Source of the DNA: Bradyrhizobium sp. WBAH42
GTDB taxonomy: Bacteria > Pseudomonadota > Alphaproteobacteria > Rhizobiales > Xanthobacteraceae
Length of the DNA: 64,000 bases
Direction: 5' to 3'
NCBI RefSeq assembly: GCF_024585265.1
Contig: NZ_CP036533.1
Location: 248,001 to 312,000 of the forward strand
Shown: positions 8,210-19,066 of the stretch, in pieces
How positions within the stretch are numbered: position 1 is the first letter of the stretch
Layout: the number at the start of each line of letters is the position of its first letter
Translations under genes and position numbers: made by a program
The notes under the pieces: generated by a model
Told to the model about the DNA's origin: nothing
Databases searched by the model: none
What the model saw: the letters and a program-made list of their open reading frames with translations, nothing else

Positions 8210-8587
8210 TCATTTTCGGTCGACCTCGATCAAGTCGCAGCCGGACACGAGCGGAAGCCGGTCGGCATCCTTGGCTGCGGAGCTGAGCACCGCATCGAGC
8301 AGGCCCGGGAAGCGCGCCTCCAGATCCTCTCGTCGCAGCCGCATGAAGCGGTTGGTGCCGGCGATGCGCGTCTGCATCAGGCCGCATTCGCGCAGCTTGG
8401 CGAAGTGATAGGCGAGGTTGGACTTGCCGCTCAGCGCGCTGAAGTCGCTGCAGCGGAGTTCGCTGCTGACACGTTCCTGCTGGGCGAGCTGGTAGACGAT
8501 CGCCAGACGGATCGGATCGCTCAGGCAATCCAGGACCATCGGCAGTTCGATCTGCTCGCGGGTGGGATGGTGCGGCGTGCGGCTCAT
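8210..8587 (-). CDS. ArsR-family winged-helix regulator
   Basis: A 125-residue regulator of the ArsR/SmtB fold. It opens with LDCLSDPIRLAIVYQL and continues through a recognition-helix region LSGKSNLAYHFAKLRECGLMQ and the wing TRIAGTNRFMRLRRED. Two cysteines are present (one in RCSDF, one in SGCDL), but no clear metal-binding pair, so the inducer is unknown. The start is the ATG at 8587 (MSRTPHH). It is divergent from a drug-efflux-type MFS gene. Two perfect palindromes lie between them, so it most likely represses itself and the pump. Confidence 0.88.
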   Translation of the reverse strand: MSRTPHHPTREQIELPMVLDCLSDPIRLAIVYQLAQQERVSSELRCSDFSALSGKSNLAYHFAKLRECGLMQTRIAGTNRFMRLRREDLEARFPGLLDAVLSSAAKDADRLPLVSGCDLIEVDRK

Positions 8588-8618
8588 GGTGCGGGAATCA
8601 TAACGATGCGCCGGCAAT

Positions 8619-8684
8619 GTTCAATAGTTCTTGAACCAATTGACAGCGAAATCGCCTCGTTCGATAGTTCAATGAATCTTGAAC
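8619..8684. promoter_or_regulatory. Two operator palindromes GTTCAA-N6-TTGAAC
   Basis: The perfect palindrome occurs at 8619-8636 and again at 8667-8684, with centres 48 bases apart. The first lies 32 bases upstream of the ArsR-type start. The second ends two bases before the AAGGAGCG ribosome-binding site of the MFS gene. The arrangement in a divergent regulator/efflux promoter is what an ArsR-type dimer operator should look like. The assignment to this regulator is inference from position and symmetry. Confidence 0.75.
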
Positions 8685-8700
8685 ATAAGGAGCGTTTCCG

Positions 8701-9870
8701 ATGAGCGTGCTCTGGCTGGCCCTGGCGGCCTTTGCGATCGGCACTGAAGGTTTTGTCATTGCAGGGCTTTTGCCGGCGATCGCTTCCGACCTGTCGATTT
8801 CCGTCTCGGCCGCAGGCCAATTGGTCACGGCCTACGCCCTCACCTATGCGGTGGGGTCGCCCATCCTCGCAGTCGTGCTGAACAATATCGATCGCCGGAC
8901 CGTGCTGGCTCTGGCGCTATCGACCTTCATCGCCGGCAACCTCGCCGCGATGGTCGCATCCAACTACGCCCTGCTGCTGGCCTCCCGAATGCTGATGGCG
9001 CTGGGCTCGGGGCTGTGCATGCCGACGGCGCTTGCCGTGTCCGTGGCGGTCGCCGCGCCCGAAAGGCGCGGCCGTGCGGTGGCGCTCGTCACCGCCGGCC
9101 TCACGGTTGCGACCGTGATCGGCGTTCCCTTCGGCAATCTCGTCGGCAGCCTGTTCGGCTGGCGTGCAACCTTCGCCATGGTCGCCCTGATCGGCGCTGT
9201 TGCGCTCGCCGGCCTGCTGCTCGGGCTGCCGCGCGGCCTGCCGCGCAATACGGCCTCTCTCGGCGAGAGGCTGGCGGTGGCGCGCCATCGCAACGTCGTG
9301 GTCGCGCTGCTGATCACGATGTTGTGGGCCCTGGGCGGCTTCACGGTGTTCACTTATTTCGCAGTCCCGCTGCGCGGCCTCGGCTTCGACGCCTCGCAGA
9401 TCAGCCTTGCTCTGCTGGTGTTCGGCGGCGCGGCGGCGATCGGGAACATGTTCGGCGGCGTCCTGGCCGACCGGCTCGGCACGCTCGCGACCGCAGGCCT
9501 CGGGCTCGCCGGCATGGCGGGCGCCCTGATCCTGCATTCGCTGGTCCTGAAGCTGATGCCCGCACAGGCGCATTATGCGGTGCTCGGCACGATCTTCCTC
9601 TGGGGACTCTCGGGCTGGGCGTTCTATCCGGCCCAGATCGCCAGCATCATCCGGATCGAGCCGCAGGCCTCGATGATCGCGCTCTCGCTCAACGCCTCGT
9701 CGATGTATCTCGGCTTCGCCATTGGTGGAGCGCTGGGCGGCGCGGTGCTGGCCACCCTCTCGCCTGATGACCTCGGCTGGATCGGCGGAACGAGCGTTGC
9801 GGCCTCGCTTCTGGTGCACCTCGCCCGCGGCTGGCAGGCACGGCCAAAACCGGTCAAAATTGCCGGTTGA
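8701..9870 (+). CDS. MFS transporter, DHA1 drug-efflux type
   Basis: A 389-residue protein with twelve predicted membrane helices. It opens directly with helix 1 ([20 protein letters not shown]), a hallmark of the AraJ/YdhP/NepI group of DHA1 exporters. It carries DRRTV between helices 2 and 3, and ADRLGTLAT in the second half. These antiporters export drugs, sugars or nucleosides using the proton gradient. The substrate here is not deducible. RBS AAGGAG stands 8-13 bases before the ATG. Regulation by the divergent ArsR-family protein is likely. Confidence 0.9.
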   Translation: MSVLWLALAAFAIGTEGFVIAGLLPAIASDLSISVSAAGQLVTAYALTYAVGSPILAVVLNNIDRRTVLALALSTFIAGNLAAMVASNYALLLASRMLMALGSGLCMPTALAVSVAVAAPERRGRAVALVTAGLTVATVIGVPFGNLVGSLFGWRATFAMVALIGAVALAGLLLGLPRGLPRNTASLGERLAVARHRNVVVALLITMLWALGGFTVFTYFAVPLRGLGFDASQISLALLVFGGAAAIGNMFGGVLADRLGTLATAGLGLAGMAGALILHSLVLKLMPAQAHYAVLGTIFLWGLSGWAFYPAQIASIIRIEPQASMIALSLNASSMYLGFAIGGALGGAVLATLSPDDLGWIGGTSVAASLLVHLARGWQARPKPVKIAG

Positions 9871-9951
9871 TGGGCGTTTTTCGGGGTTTCGCCGCTCCGA
9901 AAACTGGTCTAAGACCCACCCGCGCGCGAGGGAAGACCCCGCGCTCTCGCA

Positions 9952-9983
9952 AAAGGGACGCGCGGCAAGCGCGCCCTTTTTTT
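9952..9983 (+). terminator. Rho-independent hairpin 29 bases before carB
   Basis: GGG-A-CGCGC (9955-9963) pairs with GCGCGCCC (9969-9976) with a GGCAA loop, followed by seven T. It follows the MFS stop at 9870 but lies so close to the carB start (10013) that any carB promoter probably lies before it. It may therefore act both as terminator of the MFS gene and as an attenuator in the carB leader. Confidence 0.7.
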
Positions 9984-10012
9984 GTGCCCAAATTCCACTT
10001 CGGCGAGAGTTG

Positions 10013-13477
<3,465 letters not shown>

Positions 13478-13689
13478 TCGCTAGCGGCAGCGAAGCTTCC
13501 GCTAAGTGATTGGCAATGAAGCCACAATGGCCGGAGGAACTGTCCGGCCAGGTGGCAGTTCTGTTCCGGCGCTAAAGCCCATATCTGTCAAGGTCCGGAA
13601 GCCCCTCTTTGGGCTCTGGAGGACTGACGAATCAAGGTTGCGGCGCCCATCCGCATTCTGGGGCGCACGATCGAAGGACGAGAGAGACG

Positions 13690-14163
13690 ATGGAAAAGGT
13701 TCCGATGACCCAGGCCGGCTTTGTCGCGCTCGGGGAAGAATTGAAGCAGCGCCAGTCCGTGGACCGTCCGCGGATCATCGAGCATATCGCCGAGGCGCGC
13801 TCGCACGGAGACCTGTCGGAGAACGCGGAATATCATGCCGCGAAGGAAGAGCAGTCGCACAATGAGGGCCGCATTGCCGAGCTCGAGGACAAGCTCGCGC
13901 GCGCCGACATCATCGACATCTCCAAGCTCTCCGGCGACACCATCAAGTTCGGCGCCACCGTGACGCTGGTCGATGAGGACACCGAGAAGAAGACGGTGTG
14001 GCAGATCGTCGGCGAGGTCGAGGCGGACGCCAAGAAGGGCCGCATCTCGATCACCTCGCCGCTCGCACGCGCCTTGATCGGCAAGAAGAAGGGCGCCACG
14101 GTCGAGGTCAACACGCCTGGCGGCGCCAAGGCGTACGAGATCACCAAGGTTGAGTGGCGGTAA
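13690..14163 (+). CDS. greA: Transcription elongation factor GreA
   Basis: A 157-residue GreA. The N-terminal coiled coil carries the acidic tip in [16 protein letters not shown], where the conserved Asp/Glu pair directs RNA cleavage by stalled RNA polymerase. The C-terminal FKBP-like domain runs from about residue 80 to EITKVEWR. The start at 13690 is the ATG preceding [10 protein letters not shown], the usual GreA N-terminus. The 212 bp between carB and greA hold no ORF I can support. A strong terminator follows at 14191. Confidence 0.97.
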   Translation: MEKVPMTQAGFVALGEELKQRQSVDRPRIIEHIAEARSHGDLSENAEYHAAKEEQSHNEGRIAELEDKLARADIIDISKLSGDTIKFGATVTLVDEDTEKKTVWQIVGEVEADAKKGRISITSPLARALIGKKKGATVEVNTPGGAKAYEITKVEWR

Positions 14164-14190
14164 GGATTTGCCGCTGCGCTGACGTTTCGA

Positions 14191-14217
14191 AAAGGCCGCG
14201 CGACGCGCGGCCTTTTT
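14191..14217 (+). terminator. Rho-independent terminator after greA
   Basis: AAAGGCCGCGC pairs with GCGCGGCCTTT around a GAC loop and is followed by a run of T. It lies 28 bases after the greA stop and before the convergent Lrp gene. Confidence 0.85.
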
Positions 14218-14263
14218 GCTTCTCTTCACCTCTCCCCGTAAGAACGGGAGAGGGAGAAGACCC

Positions 14264-14743
14264 TCACCGCCGCCCCTTCACCTCCAGCGGCACCGCCGCC
14301 TCGTATTTCGAATTGTGCAGCACCAATGACGTACGCACGTTGCGCACATGCGGTGCGGCGGTTAGGTGCGTGACGAAATCCTGGAAGGTCGCCATGTCGG
14401 GGGCGACGCATTTCAGGATGAAATCGACCTCGCCGGACAGCATCCAGCATTCCCGCACCAAAGGCTCGGCGCGGACGAACTCCTCGAACGCGCGCAAATC
14501 CGCCTCGGCCTGACTGGACAGGTGCACGGCGGCGAAAACGGTGACGTCGAAGCCCAGCTTGCGTGCGTCCAGGAGGCCGCGATAGCCGTGGACATAGCCC
14601 TCCTCCTCCAGCGCCCGGACGCGGCGCAGACAGGGGGGCGGCGAGATGCCGACGCGCTTGGCCAACTCGACATTGGTGATTCGACCGTCGGCCTGAATCT
14701 CGGCGAGAATTTTGAGGTCGATCTCGTCTAGGTTCCGCGACAC
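14264..14743 (-). CDS. Lrp/AsnC-family transcriptional regulator
   Basis: A 159-residue protein. It has the N-terminal AsnC-type helix-turn-helix (LDEIDLKILAEIQADGRITNVELAKRVGISPPPCLRRV, shown in two parts here for length: DLKILAEIQADGR then LAKRVGISPPPCLRRVRALE). The C-terminal RAM ligand-binding domain has LSGEVDFILKCVAPDM. Such regulators respond to amino acids and often autoregulate. It is divergent from trxB across 266 bp. A three-half-site GCGCAAT arrangement in that space is a good operator candidate. The end of the gene abuts a short repeat fragment. Confidence 0.92.
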   Translation of the reverse strand: MSRNLDEIDLKILAEIQADGRITNVELAKRVGISPPPCLRRVRALEEEGYVHGYRGLLDARKLGFDVTVFAAVHLSSQAEADLRAFEEFVRAEPLVRECWMLSGEVDFILKCVAPDMATFQDFVTHLTAAPHVRNVRTSLVLHNSKYEAAVPLEVKGRR

Positions 14744-14818
14744 GTGATTGGAACTCCTGGCCTTTGCGGCGGTATTGGGTGATTTGTCGAAATCCTCATA
14801 GCCTAACCAGCACAGCTA

Positions 14819-14847
14819 GCGCAATTTTATTGCGCGTGCAGCGCAAT
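14819..14847. promoter_or_regulatory. Candidate Lrp operator, three GCGCAAT half-sites
   Basis: GCGCAAT (14819-14825) and ATTGCGC (14829-14835) form a perfect palindrome around TTT, and a third direct GCGCAAT follows at 14841-14847. The block is 76 bases upstream of the Lrp-type start and 163 bases upstream of trxB. Multi-half-site arrays are typical of Lrp-family operators; the link to this protein is inferred from position. Confidence 0.6.
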
Positions 14848-15009
14848 CGACTTTTGTTCCCTGTTGGAAAAATCCGCCGAGAGGGAATGCAATTCTTGCA
14901 TGGCTCGCCAGAAGGCTTAGATTAGCTCTGATATTTCAGCGCCTCCGCGAGGCCTCCCGGCACATTCCGCGCCCGCGCTGCAAATCCCCCGTGAAAGGCG
15001 TCCATCGAA

Positions 15010-15975
15010 ATGTCCGCTCCTGTTCATGCAAAGGTCGTCATCATCGGCTCCGGCCCGGCCGGCTATACCGCCGCGATCTACGCCGCGCGCGCGATGCTGG
15101 AGCCGATCCTGATCCAGGGCATCCAGCCCGGCGGACAGCTCACCATCACCACCGACGTCGAGAACTATCCCGGCTTCGCCGACGTGATCCAGGGCCCCTG
15201 GCTGATGGAGCAAATGGAGAAGCAGGCGGTCCATGTCGGCACCAAGATCGTCACCGACCTGGTCACCAAGCTGGAGACGGCGCGGCGGCCGTTCCGCCTC
15301 ACCTGCGACAGCGGCGACGTCTATCTCGCCGAGACCGTGATCCTGGCCACCGGCGCGCAAGCGCGCTGGCTCGGGCTGCCGTCGGAAGCCAAGTTCCAGG
15401 GCGGCGGCGTGTCGGCCTGCGCCACCTGCGACGGCTTCTTCTACCGCGGCAAGGAGGTGATCGTGGTCGGCGGCGGCAACACCGCGGTCGAGGAAGCCCT
15501 GTACCTCACCAACCATGCCTCGCAGGTCACGATCGTTCATCGTCGCGATCACTTCCGGGCCGAGCGCATCCTGCAGGAGCGTCTGTTCAAGCATCCGAAG
15601 ATCAAGGTGATCTGGGACGCCGCCGTCGACGAGATCTGCGGCACCGAGAACCCCAACAAGGTCACCCATGTCCGGCTCAAGAACGTCAAGACCGGCGCGC
15701 TCACGGACGTGAAGGCCGACGGCATCTTCATCGCCATCGGCCATGCGCCGGCGACCGAGCTCGTCAAGGATCAGGTCAAGCTGAAACCCTCGGGCTATAT
15801 CGAGGTCGCCCCGAACTCGACCGCGACCTCGGTGCCCGGCCTGTTCGCCGCCGGCGACGTCGCCGACGAAACCTATCGCCAGGCCGTGACGGCCGCCGGC
15901 CTCGGCTGCATGGCCGCACTCGAAGCCGAACGTTTCTTGGCCCTTCGCGCCAGCGAGCGCGCGGCAGCGGAATAG
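15010..15975 (+). CDS. trxB: Thioredoxin-disulfide reductase
   Basis: A 321-residue flavoprotein. The FAD-binding fingerprint is VIIGSGPAGYTAAIYAAR near the N-terminus, the redox-active pair is Cys137-Ala-Thr-Cys140, and the NADPH motif is VVGGGNTAVEEAL. The second FAD motif GLFAAGDVADETYRQAVTAAG is near the C-terminus. It reduces thioredoxin with NADPH in the cytoplasm. The length is standard for the low-molecular-weight enzyme. A LysR regulator begins four bases after its stop, implying co-transcription. Confidence 0.97.
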   Translation: MSAPVHAKVVIIGSGPAGYTAAIYAARAMLEPILIQGIQPGGQLTITTDVENYPGFADVIQGPWLMEQMEKQAVHVGTKIVTDLVTKLETARRPFRLTCDSGDVYLAETVILATGAQARWLGLPSEAKFQGGGVSACATCDGFFYRGKEVIVVGGGNTAVEEALYLTNHASQVTIVHRRDHFRAERILQERLFKHPKIKVIWDAAVDEICGTENPNKVTHVRLKNVKTGALTDVKADGIFIAIGHAPATELVKDQVKLKPSGYIEVAPNSTATSVPGLFAAGDVADETYRQAVTAAGLGCMAALEAERFLALRASERAAAE

Positions 15976-15979
15976 AATC

Positions 15980-16903
15980 ATGCCCCGAACACGCGACGGA
16001 TTTACGGATATGGACTGGGACAAGCTGAAGGTGTTTCACGCCGCGGCGGAAGCGGGCAGCTTCACGCATGCGGGCGAGCAGCTCGGCCTGTCGCAATCGG
16101 CGGTATCGCGCCAGGTCTCGGCGCTGGAGCAGGAGCTCTCGGTCTCGCTGTTCCACCGCCACGCCCGCGGCCTGATCCTCACCGAGCAGGGCGACCTGTT
16201 GTTCCGCACCGCGCATGACGTGTTCATGCAGCTGCAGGCGGCGCGCGCCAAGCTGACCGACAGCCGCGAGCGGCCGAGCGGCGATCTCAAGATCACCACC
16301 ACGCCCGGCGTCGGCATCAACTGGCTGATCCCGCGGCTCGGCGAATTCACCGCGCTCTATCCCGAGATCCGCATCTCGTTGATCGTCACCGACGAGGAGC
16401 TCGATCTGTCGATGCGCGAGGCGGACGTTGCGATCCGCACCCGCAAGCCGACGCAGCCGGATCTGATCCAGCGCAAGCTGTTCGCGATGGGCTTCCACGC
16501 CTATTGCTCGCCGGAATACATCAAGCGCTTCGGCACGCCGCGCACGCTGGAGGAGCTCGACTCCCACCGCATCATCACGCTGTCGGACGGCAACTTCGCG
16601 CCGCACCTGCAGAACCGCAACTGGCTGATCGAAGCCGGGCGCAACGGCTCGGGTCCGCGCGAAGCCTATTTCAAGGTCAACAACATCCTCGGTCTCGTGC
16701 GCGCCTGCGCGCAGGGCCTCGGCATCGCCGCCCTGCCCGATTACCTGGTCGAGGAGCAGAGCAAGCTCGTGCAGCTGTTCGGCGAGTCGGATTCGATCCA
16801 GCTCGACACCTACTTCGTCTATCCCGAGGAGTTGAAGACGGTCGCGCGCGTGCAGGTGTTCCGCGACTTCGTGGTGAGCAAGGCGCAACGCTGGCCGTCC
16901 TGA
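15980..16903 (+). CDS. LysR-family transcriptional regulator
   Basis: A 307-residue LTTR. The N-terminal winged helix-turn-helix reads FHAAAEAGSFTHAGEQLGLS then QSAVSRQVSALEQEL. A linker helix and a periplasmic-binding-protein-like effector domain (about 100-300) follow. An alternative ATG at 16010 would remove ten residues and give MDWDKLKVF, which is where the conserved domain starts, and I cannot decide between the two. It directly follows trxB with a four-base gap, so the two probably share a transcript. The inducer and targets are unknown. Confidence 0.92.
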   Translation: MPRTRDGFTDMDWDKLKVFHAAAEAGSFTHAGEQLGLSQSAVSRQVSALEQELSVSLFHRHARGLILTEQGDLLFRTAHDVFMQLQAARAKLTDSRERPSGDLKITTTPGVGINWLIPRLGEFTALYPEIRISLIVTDEELDLSMREADVAIRTRKPTQPDLIQRKLFAMGFHAYCSPEYIKRFGTPRTLEELDSHRIITLSDGNFAPHLQNRNWLIEAGRNGSGPREAYFKVNNILGLVRACAQGLGIAALPDYLVEEQSKLVQLFGESDSIQLDTYFVYPEELKTVARVQVFRDFVVSKAQRWPS

Positions 16904-16970
16904 TTTCCGCATGTCTGACATGCGGCCTCGGCTGTTGCTGCAAGGCACTCGGCAAGCTCATAATGTTTGC

Positions 16971-17104
16971 ACGCTGAGCCTTCGCGTTGCGCATTTGTCC
17001 CCCTCCTCCAGTGGCGCGGGAGTTCAGTAATCCCTCTTGGAAGGTGATTGTGTCGGCCTCACGTGGCCAATACCTAAGCCGGGCCCTCGGGTCCGGCTTT
17101 TTTT
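16971..17104 (+). ncRNA. Candidate small RNA 1
   Basis: No ORF is supported in 16904-17363. A promoter-like pair TTGCTG (16935-16940) and CATAAT (16959-16964) with an 18-base spacer would start a transcript near 16971. The transcript would end at the strong hairpin AAGCCGGGCC/GGTCCGGCTT (17076-17099), followed by seven T. The interval between also contains GGCCTCACGTGGCC, a second possible stem. The unit could instead be only the LysR terminator, so this is a prediction. Confidence 0.38.
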
Positions 17105-17170
17105 CGTCAAAATGTGGCTTCGCGCTCCGCGTGTATTGACAGTTCCACCTATCCCCCGCATCATTTCCGA

Positions 17171-17317
17171 ATGATCACGAAGTCGTGCGCAATCTCGTTC
17201 GAGGCCATCGTCTCGAAAAAAGGCCCCCATCCCGGGGCCTCGGATCTTTGCGCTCGCTAGCTGACTTCGTCATCGCTGCAAATCTTCGAAAACCCCGCCG
17301 CCTGGACGGGGTTTTTT
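17171..17317 (+). ncRNA. Candidate structured small RNA 2
   Basis: A promoter-like TTGACA (17136-17141) and CATCAT (17159-17164) with a 17-base spacer precede this 147-base unit, which ends in a terminator AAAACCCCG/CGGGGTTTTTT (17289-17317). Within it TCGAG/CTCGA (17199-17216) and AGGCCCC/GGGGCCT (17221-17240) form hairpins, and ACGAAGTC (17177-17184) is perfectly complementary to GACTTCGT (17263-17270), which would close a multi-branched domain. The second hairpin is also a good terminator for the opposite strand (T6), so antisense transcription is possible. No family is recognised. Confidence 0.48.
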
Positions 17318-17363
17318 CATGTGCCCTCCGTCTCAGGCTTTTTCCCGAGAAGGAGATGGAAAC

Positions 17364-18272
17364 ATGACCGGACTTCGAGATCATTTGCACGGGCTGTGGC
17401 TGCCGCTGGTGACGCCGCTCCAGGACGGCGCGCTGGACGAGAGGTCGCTGCGGCGGCTGACCCGGCACTACGGCGCGCACGGCATCGACGGCTTCATCCT
17501 GGGCGCGACCTCCGGTGAAGGCATGACGCTGCGCGCGGCCGAGCTCGAACGCCTCGTCGCCGTGGTGCGCGAGGAGATGGCGGCCGGCGGCGGCAACCTG
17601 CCGATCTGCCTCGGTCTGTCCGGCGCCGACACCTCGCGCCTGCAGGAGCGCCTCGACAAGACCGCGGACTGGCCGATCGACGGTTACCTGATCGCCAGCC
17701 CCTACTATGTGCGGCCGTCGCAGCGCGGCCTGCTGGCGCATTTCGAGACGCTCGCCGACCACGCGGCATGGCCGATCGCGCTCTACAACATTCCCTATCG
17801 CTGCGCGGTCAACATCACCAACCAGACCATGCTGCGGCTTGCCGAGCACAAGAACATCATCGGCCTGAAGGATTGCGGCGCGAGCCGCGAGCAATCGATC
17901 GCGCTCTTGCGCGACCGGCCGAAGGGTTTTCGCGTGCTCACCGGCGAGGACGCCAATTATCTCGAGGCGCTCGGTGACGGCGCCGACGGCGGCATCGTGC
18001 TCTCGGCCCATGTCGAGACCGCGACGTTCGCAGCCGTGTACACGGAGGCGAAGCGCGGCAACCACGATGCGGCGCAGGCGCGCTGGCACGAGGTCGCCGA
18101 GCTGACGCGGCTGTTGTTCGCCGAGCCGAGCCCCGCGCCGGCGAAGTACTGGCTGTGGCGATCAGGCCTGATCGACAGCCCGGAGGTGCGCCTGCCGATG
18201 GTGGAAGTGAGCAGCGAGCTCGCGGCGACGATCGATCGCGAGATCGAGCGACGGATGAAGGTCGCGGCGTAG
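17364..18272 (+). CDS. Dihydrodipicolinate synthase/N-acetylneuraminate lyase family protein
   Basis: A 302-residue DapA-superfamily (beta/alpha)8 enzyme. The Schiff-base lysine is Lys169 in IIGLKDCG and the partner tyrosine is Tyr141 in LYNIPYR. The phosphate/carboxylate-binding motif GATSGEG (47-53) replaces the GTTGE of true dihydrodipicolinate synthases, and the paralogue-rich family includes aldolases for several 2-oxo acids. It may be a lysine-pathway DapA or another lyase; I favour the family label only. GAAGGAG stands 9-15 bases before the ATG at 17364. It follows the sRNA-like region and precedes a repeat. Confidence 0.87.
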   Translation: MTGLRDHLHGLWLPLVTPLQDGALDERSLRRLTRHYGAHGIDGFILGATSGEGMTLRAAELERLVAVVREEMAAGGGNLPICLGLSGADTSRLQERLDKTADWPIDGYLIASPYYVRPSQRGLLAHFETLADHAAWPIALYNIPYRCAVNITNQTMLRLAEHKNIIGLKDCGASREQSIALLRDRPKGFRVLTGEDANYLEALGDGADGGIVLSAHVETATFAAVYTEAKRGNHDAAQARWHEVAELTRLLFAEPSPAPAKYWLWRSGLIDSPEVRLPMVEVSSELAATIDREIERRMKVAA

Positions 18273-18273
18273 T

Positions 18274-18449
18274 GCTCTCTCTCTCTCTCTCTACGCGCGA
18301 GTTCTTCCTTCTCCCCTTGCGGGAGAAGGTGGCGCGAAGCGCCGGATGAGGGGTTCTCTCGACGCGCAACACTGTTCGTGAGGAGAGAGACCCCTCACCC
18401 GTCTCGCCGCTACGCGGCGAGCCACCCTCTCCCGCAAGGGGAGAGGGTT
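18274..18449. repeat. CT microsatellite and palindromic repeat, family D
   Basis: A run of (CT)n covers about 18274-18292. It is followed by an element with CTCCCCTTGCGGGAGAAGG and a distal CTCTCCCGCAAGGGGAGAGG, with GGATGAGGGG and CCCCTCACCC as inner inverted partners (to 18449). Related pieces occur at 14227-14264, 35325-35458 and 50603-50630. It separates the DapA-like gene from the next small gene. Confidence 0.75.
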
Positions 18450-18562
18450 GAGGCCCGCGTGGTTAACCGCGCCCCAACGACGTTCGCAGCTGCCGCAATC
18501 CGCATCCACGTCTCGTTTACGTGACCGCGCCTATCGTTCCCTTCAAAGTCACCGAAGGGGGA

Positions 18563-18718
18563 ATGACCATGGGGTATCGCAACCGGCCTACGGCCGCGAG
18601 CCAGTTCGCGCCCGCCGATCTCTTGCGGGGAATTCTCGTCGTCTCGTCGTTCGGGTTCTGGGCCGTGATGCTCGGCCTGATGCCGGTATTGCTGTTTCGC
18701 GTCTGGCTGGTCGGCTGA
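18563..18718 (+). CDS. Small membrane protein, 51 residues
   Basis: Begins MTMGYRNRPTAAS and has one C-terminal membrane helix (about residues 21-47, including LVVSSFGFWAVMLGLMPVLLF). AAGGGGG lies 5-10 bases before the ATG, which supports translation from 18563. No family is recognised. A longer in-frame start exists at 18521 without a ribosome-binding site. It is the first of two small membrane-protein genes before the ParA-like gene. Confidence 0.5.
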   Translation: MTMGYRNRPTAASQFAPADLLRGILVVSSFGFWAVMLGLMPVLLFRVWLVG

Positions 18719-18813
18719 GGCCGGCGCGCGGGATGGTTAATCCGTGGTAGCACCTGTGTTCAAAATCCACGGACCGATGCGATCCGGATCTTAAAACATC
18801 GCTGCTATCACTG

Positions 18814-18993
18814 ATGCCCATAAGCGAAGAAATCGCGGGGGCGTTTGTGAATAGTCAGAATGAAATGGCGTCGCATTTCGACGCAGAACAGCAGGGCTTT
18901 ACCACCGAGGACATTCTCTGGGCCGTCGGCATCTGGTCGGTGATCCTGACCCTGTCGCCGGTCATCGTGTTCTACATGCTGATGGTGGCGTGA
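18814..18993 (+). CDS. Small membrane protein, 59 residues
   Basis: Begins MPISEEIAGAFVNSQ and ends with a hydrophobic helix (about residues 33-58, including VGIWSVILTLSPVIVFYMLMV). The 59-residue frame is followed 17 bases later by a strong bidirectional terminator, as expected of a real transcript. A shorter start at an internal ATG is possible. I do not recognise the family. The charged N-terminus and single C-terminal helix suggest a tail-anchored inner-membrane microprotein. Confidence 0.5.
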   Translation: MPISEEIAGAFVNSQNEMASHFDAEQQGFTTEDILWAVGIWSVILTLSPVIVFYMLMVA

Positions 18994-19010
18994 GGGAAAG
19001 CCCGGAAACG

Positions 19011-19039
19011 AAAAACGCGCGGACTTCCCGCGCGTTTTT
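19011..19039. terminator. Bidirectional terminator between convergent genes
   Basis: AAAAACGCGCGG (19011-19022) pairs with CCGCGCGTTTTT (19028-19039). The T-run on each strand serves both the small plus-strand gene and the minus-strand ParA-like gene. Confidence 0.85.
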
Positions 19040-19066
19040 CGCCGCTCGAAATGAAACAATGAAAAA

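Noticed and set aside
9722..10012. N-terminal extension of carB reading back into the MFS gene
   Set aside because: The CarB family starts at MPKRTDI (10013); the extension overlaps the MFS gene and a terminator.
13478..13689. Small gene between carB and greA (frame opening at 13506)
   Set aside because: It overlaps greA out of frame and has no conserved features; the interval is better read as the greA leader.
18274..18292. CT dinucleotide run as a phase-variation switch
   Set aside because: It lies outside any coding frame and just after a stop codon, so it cannot shift a gene; promoter effects cannot be judged.
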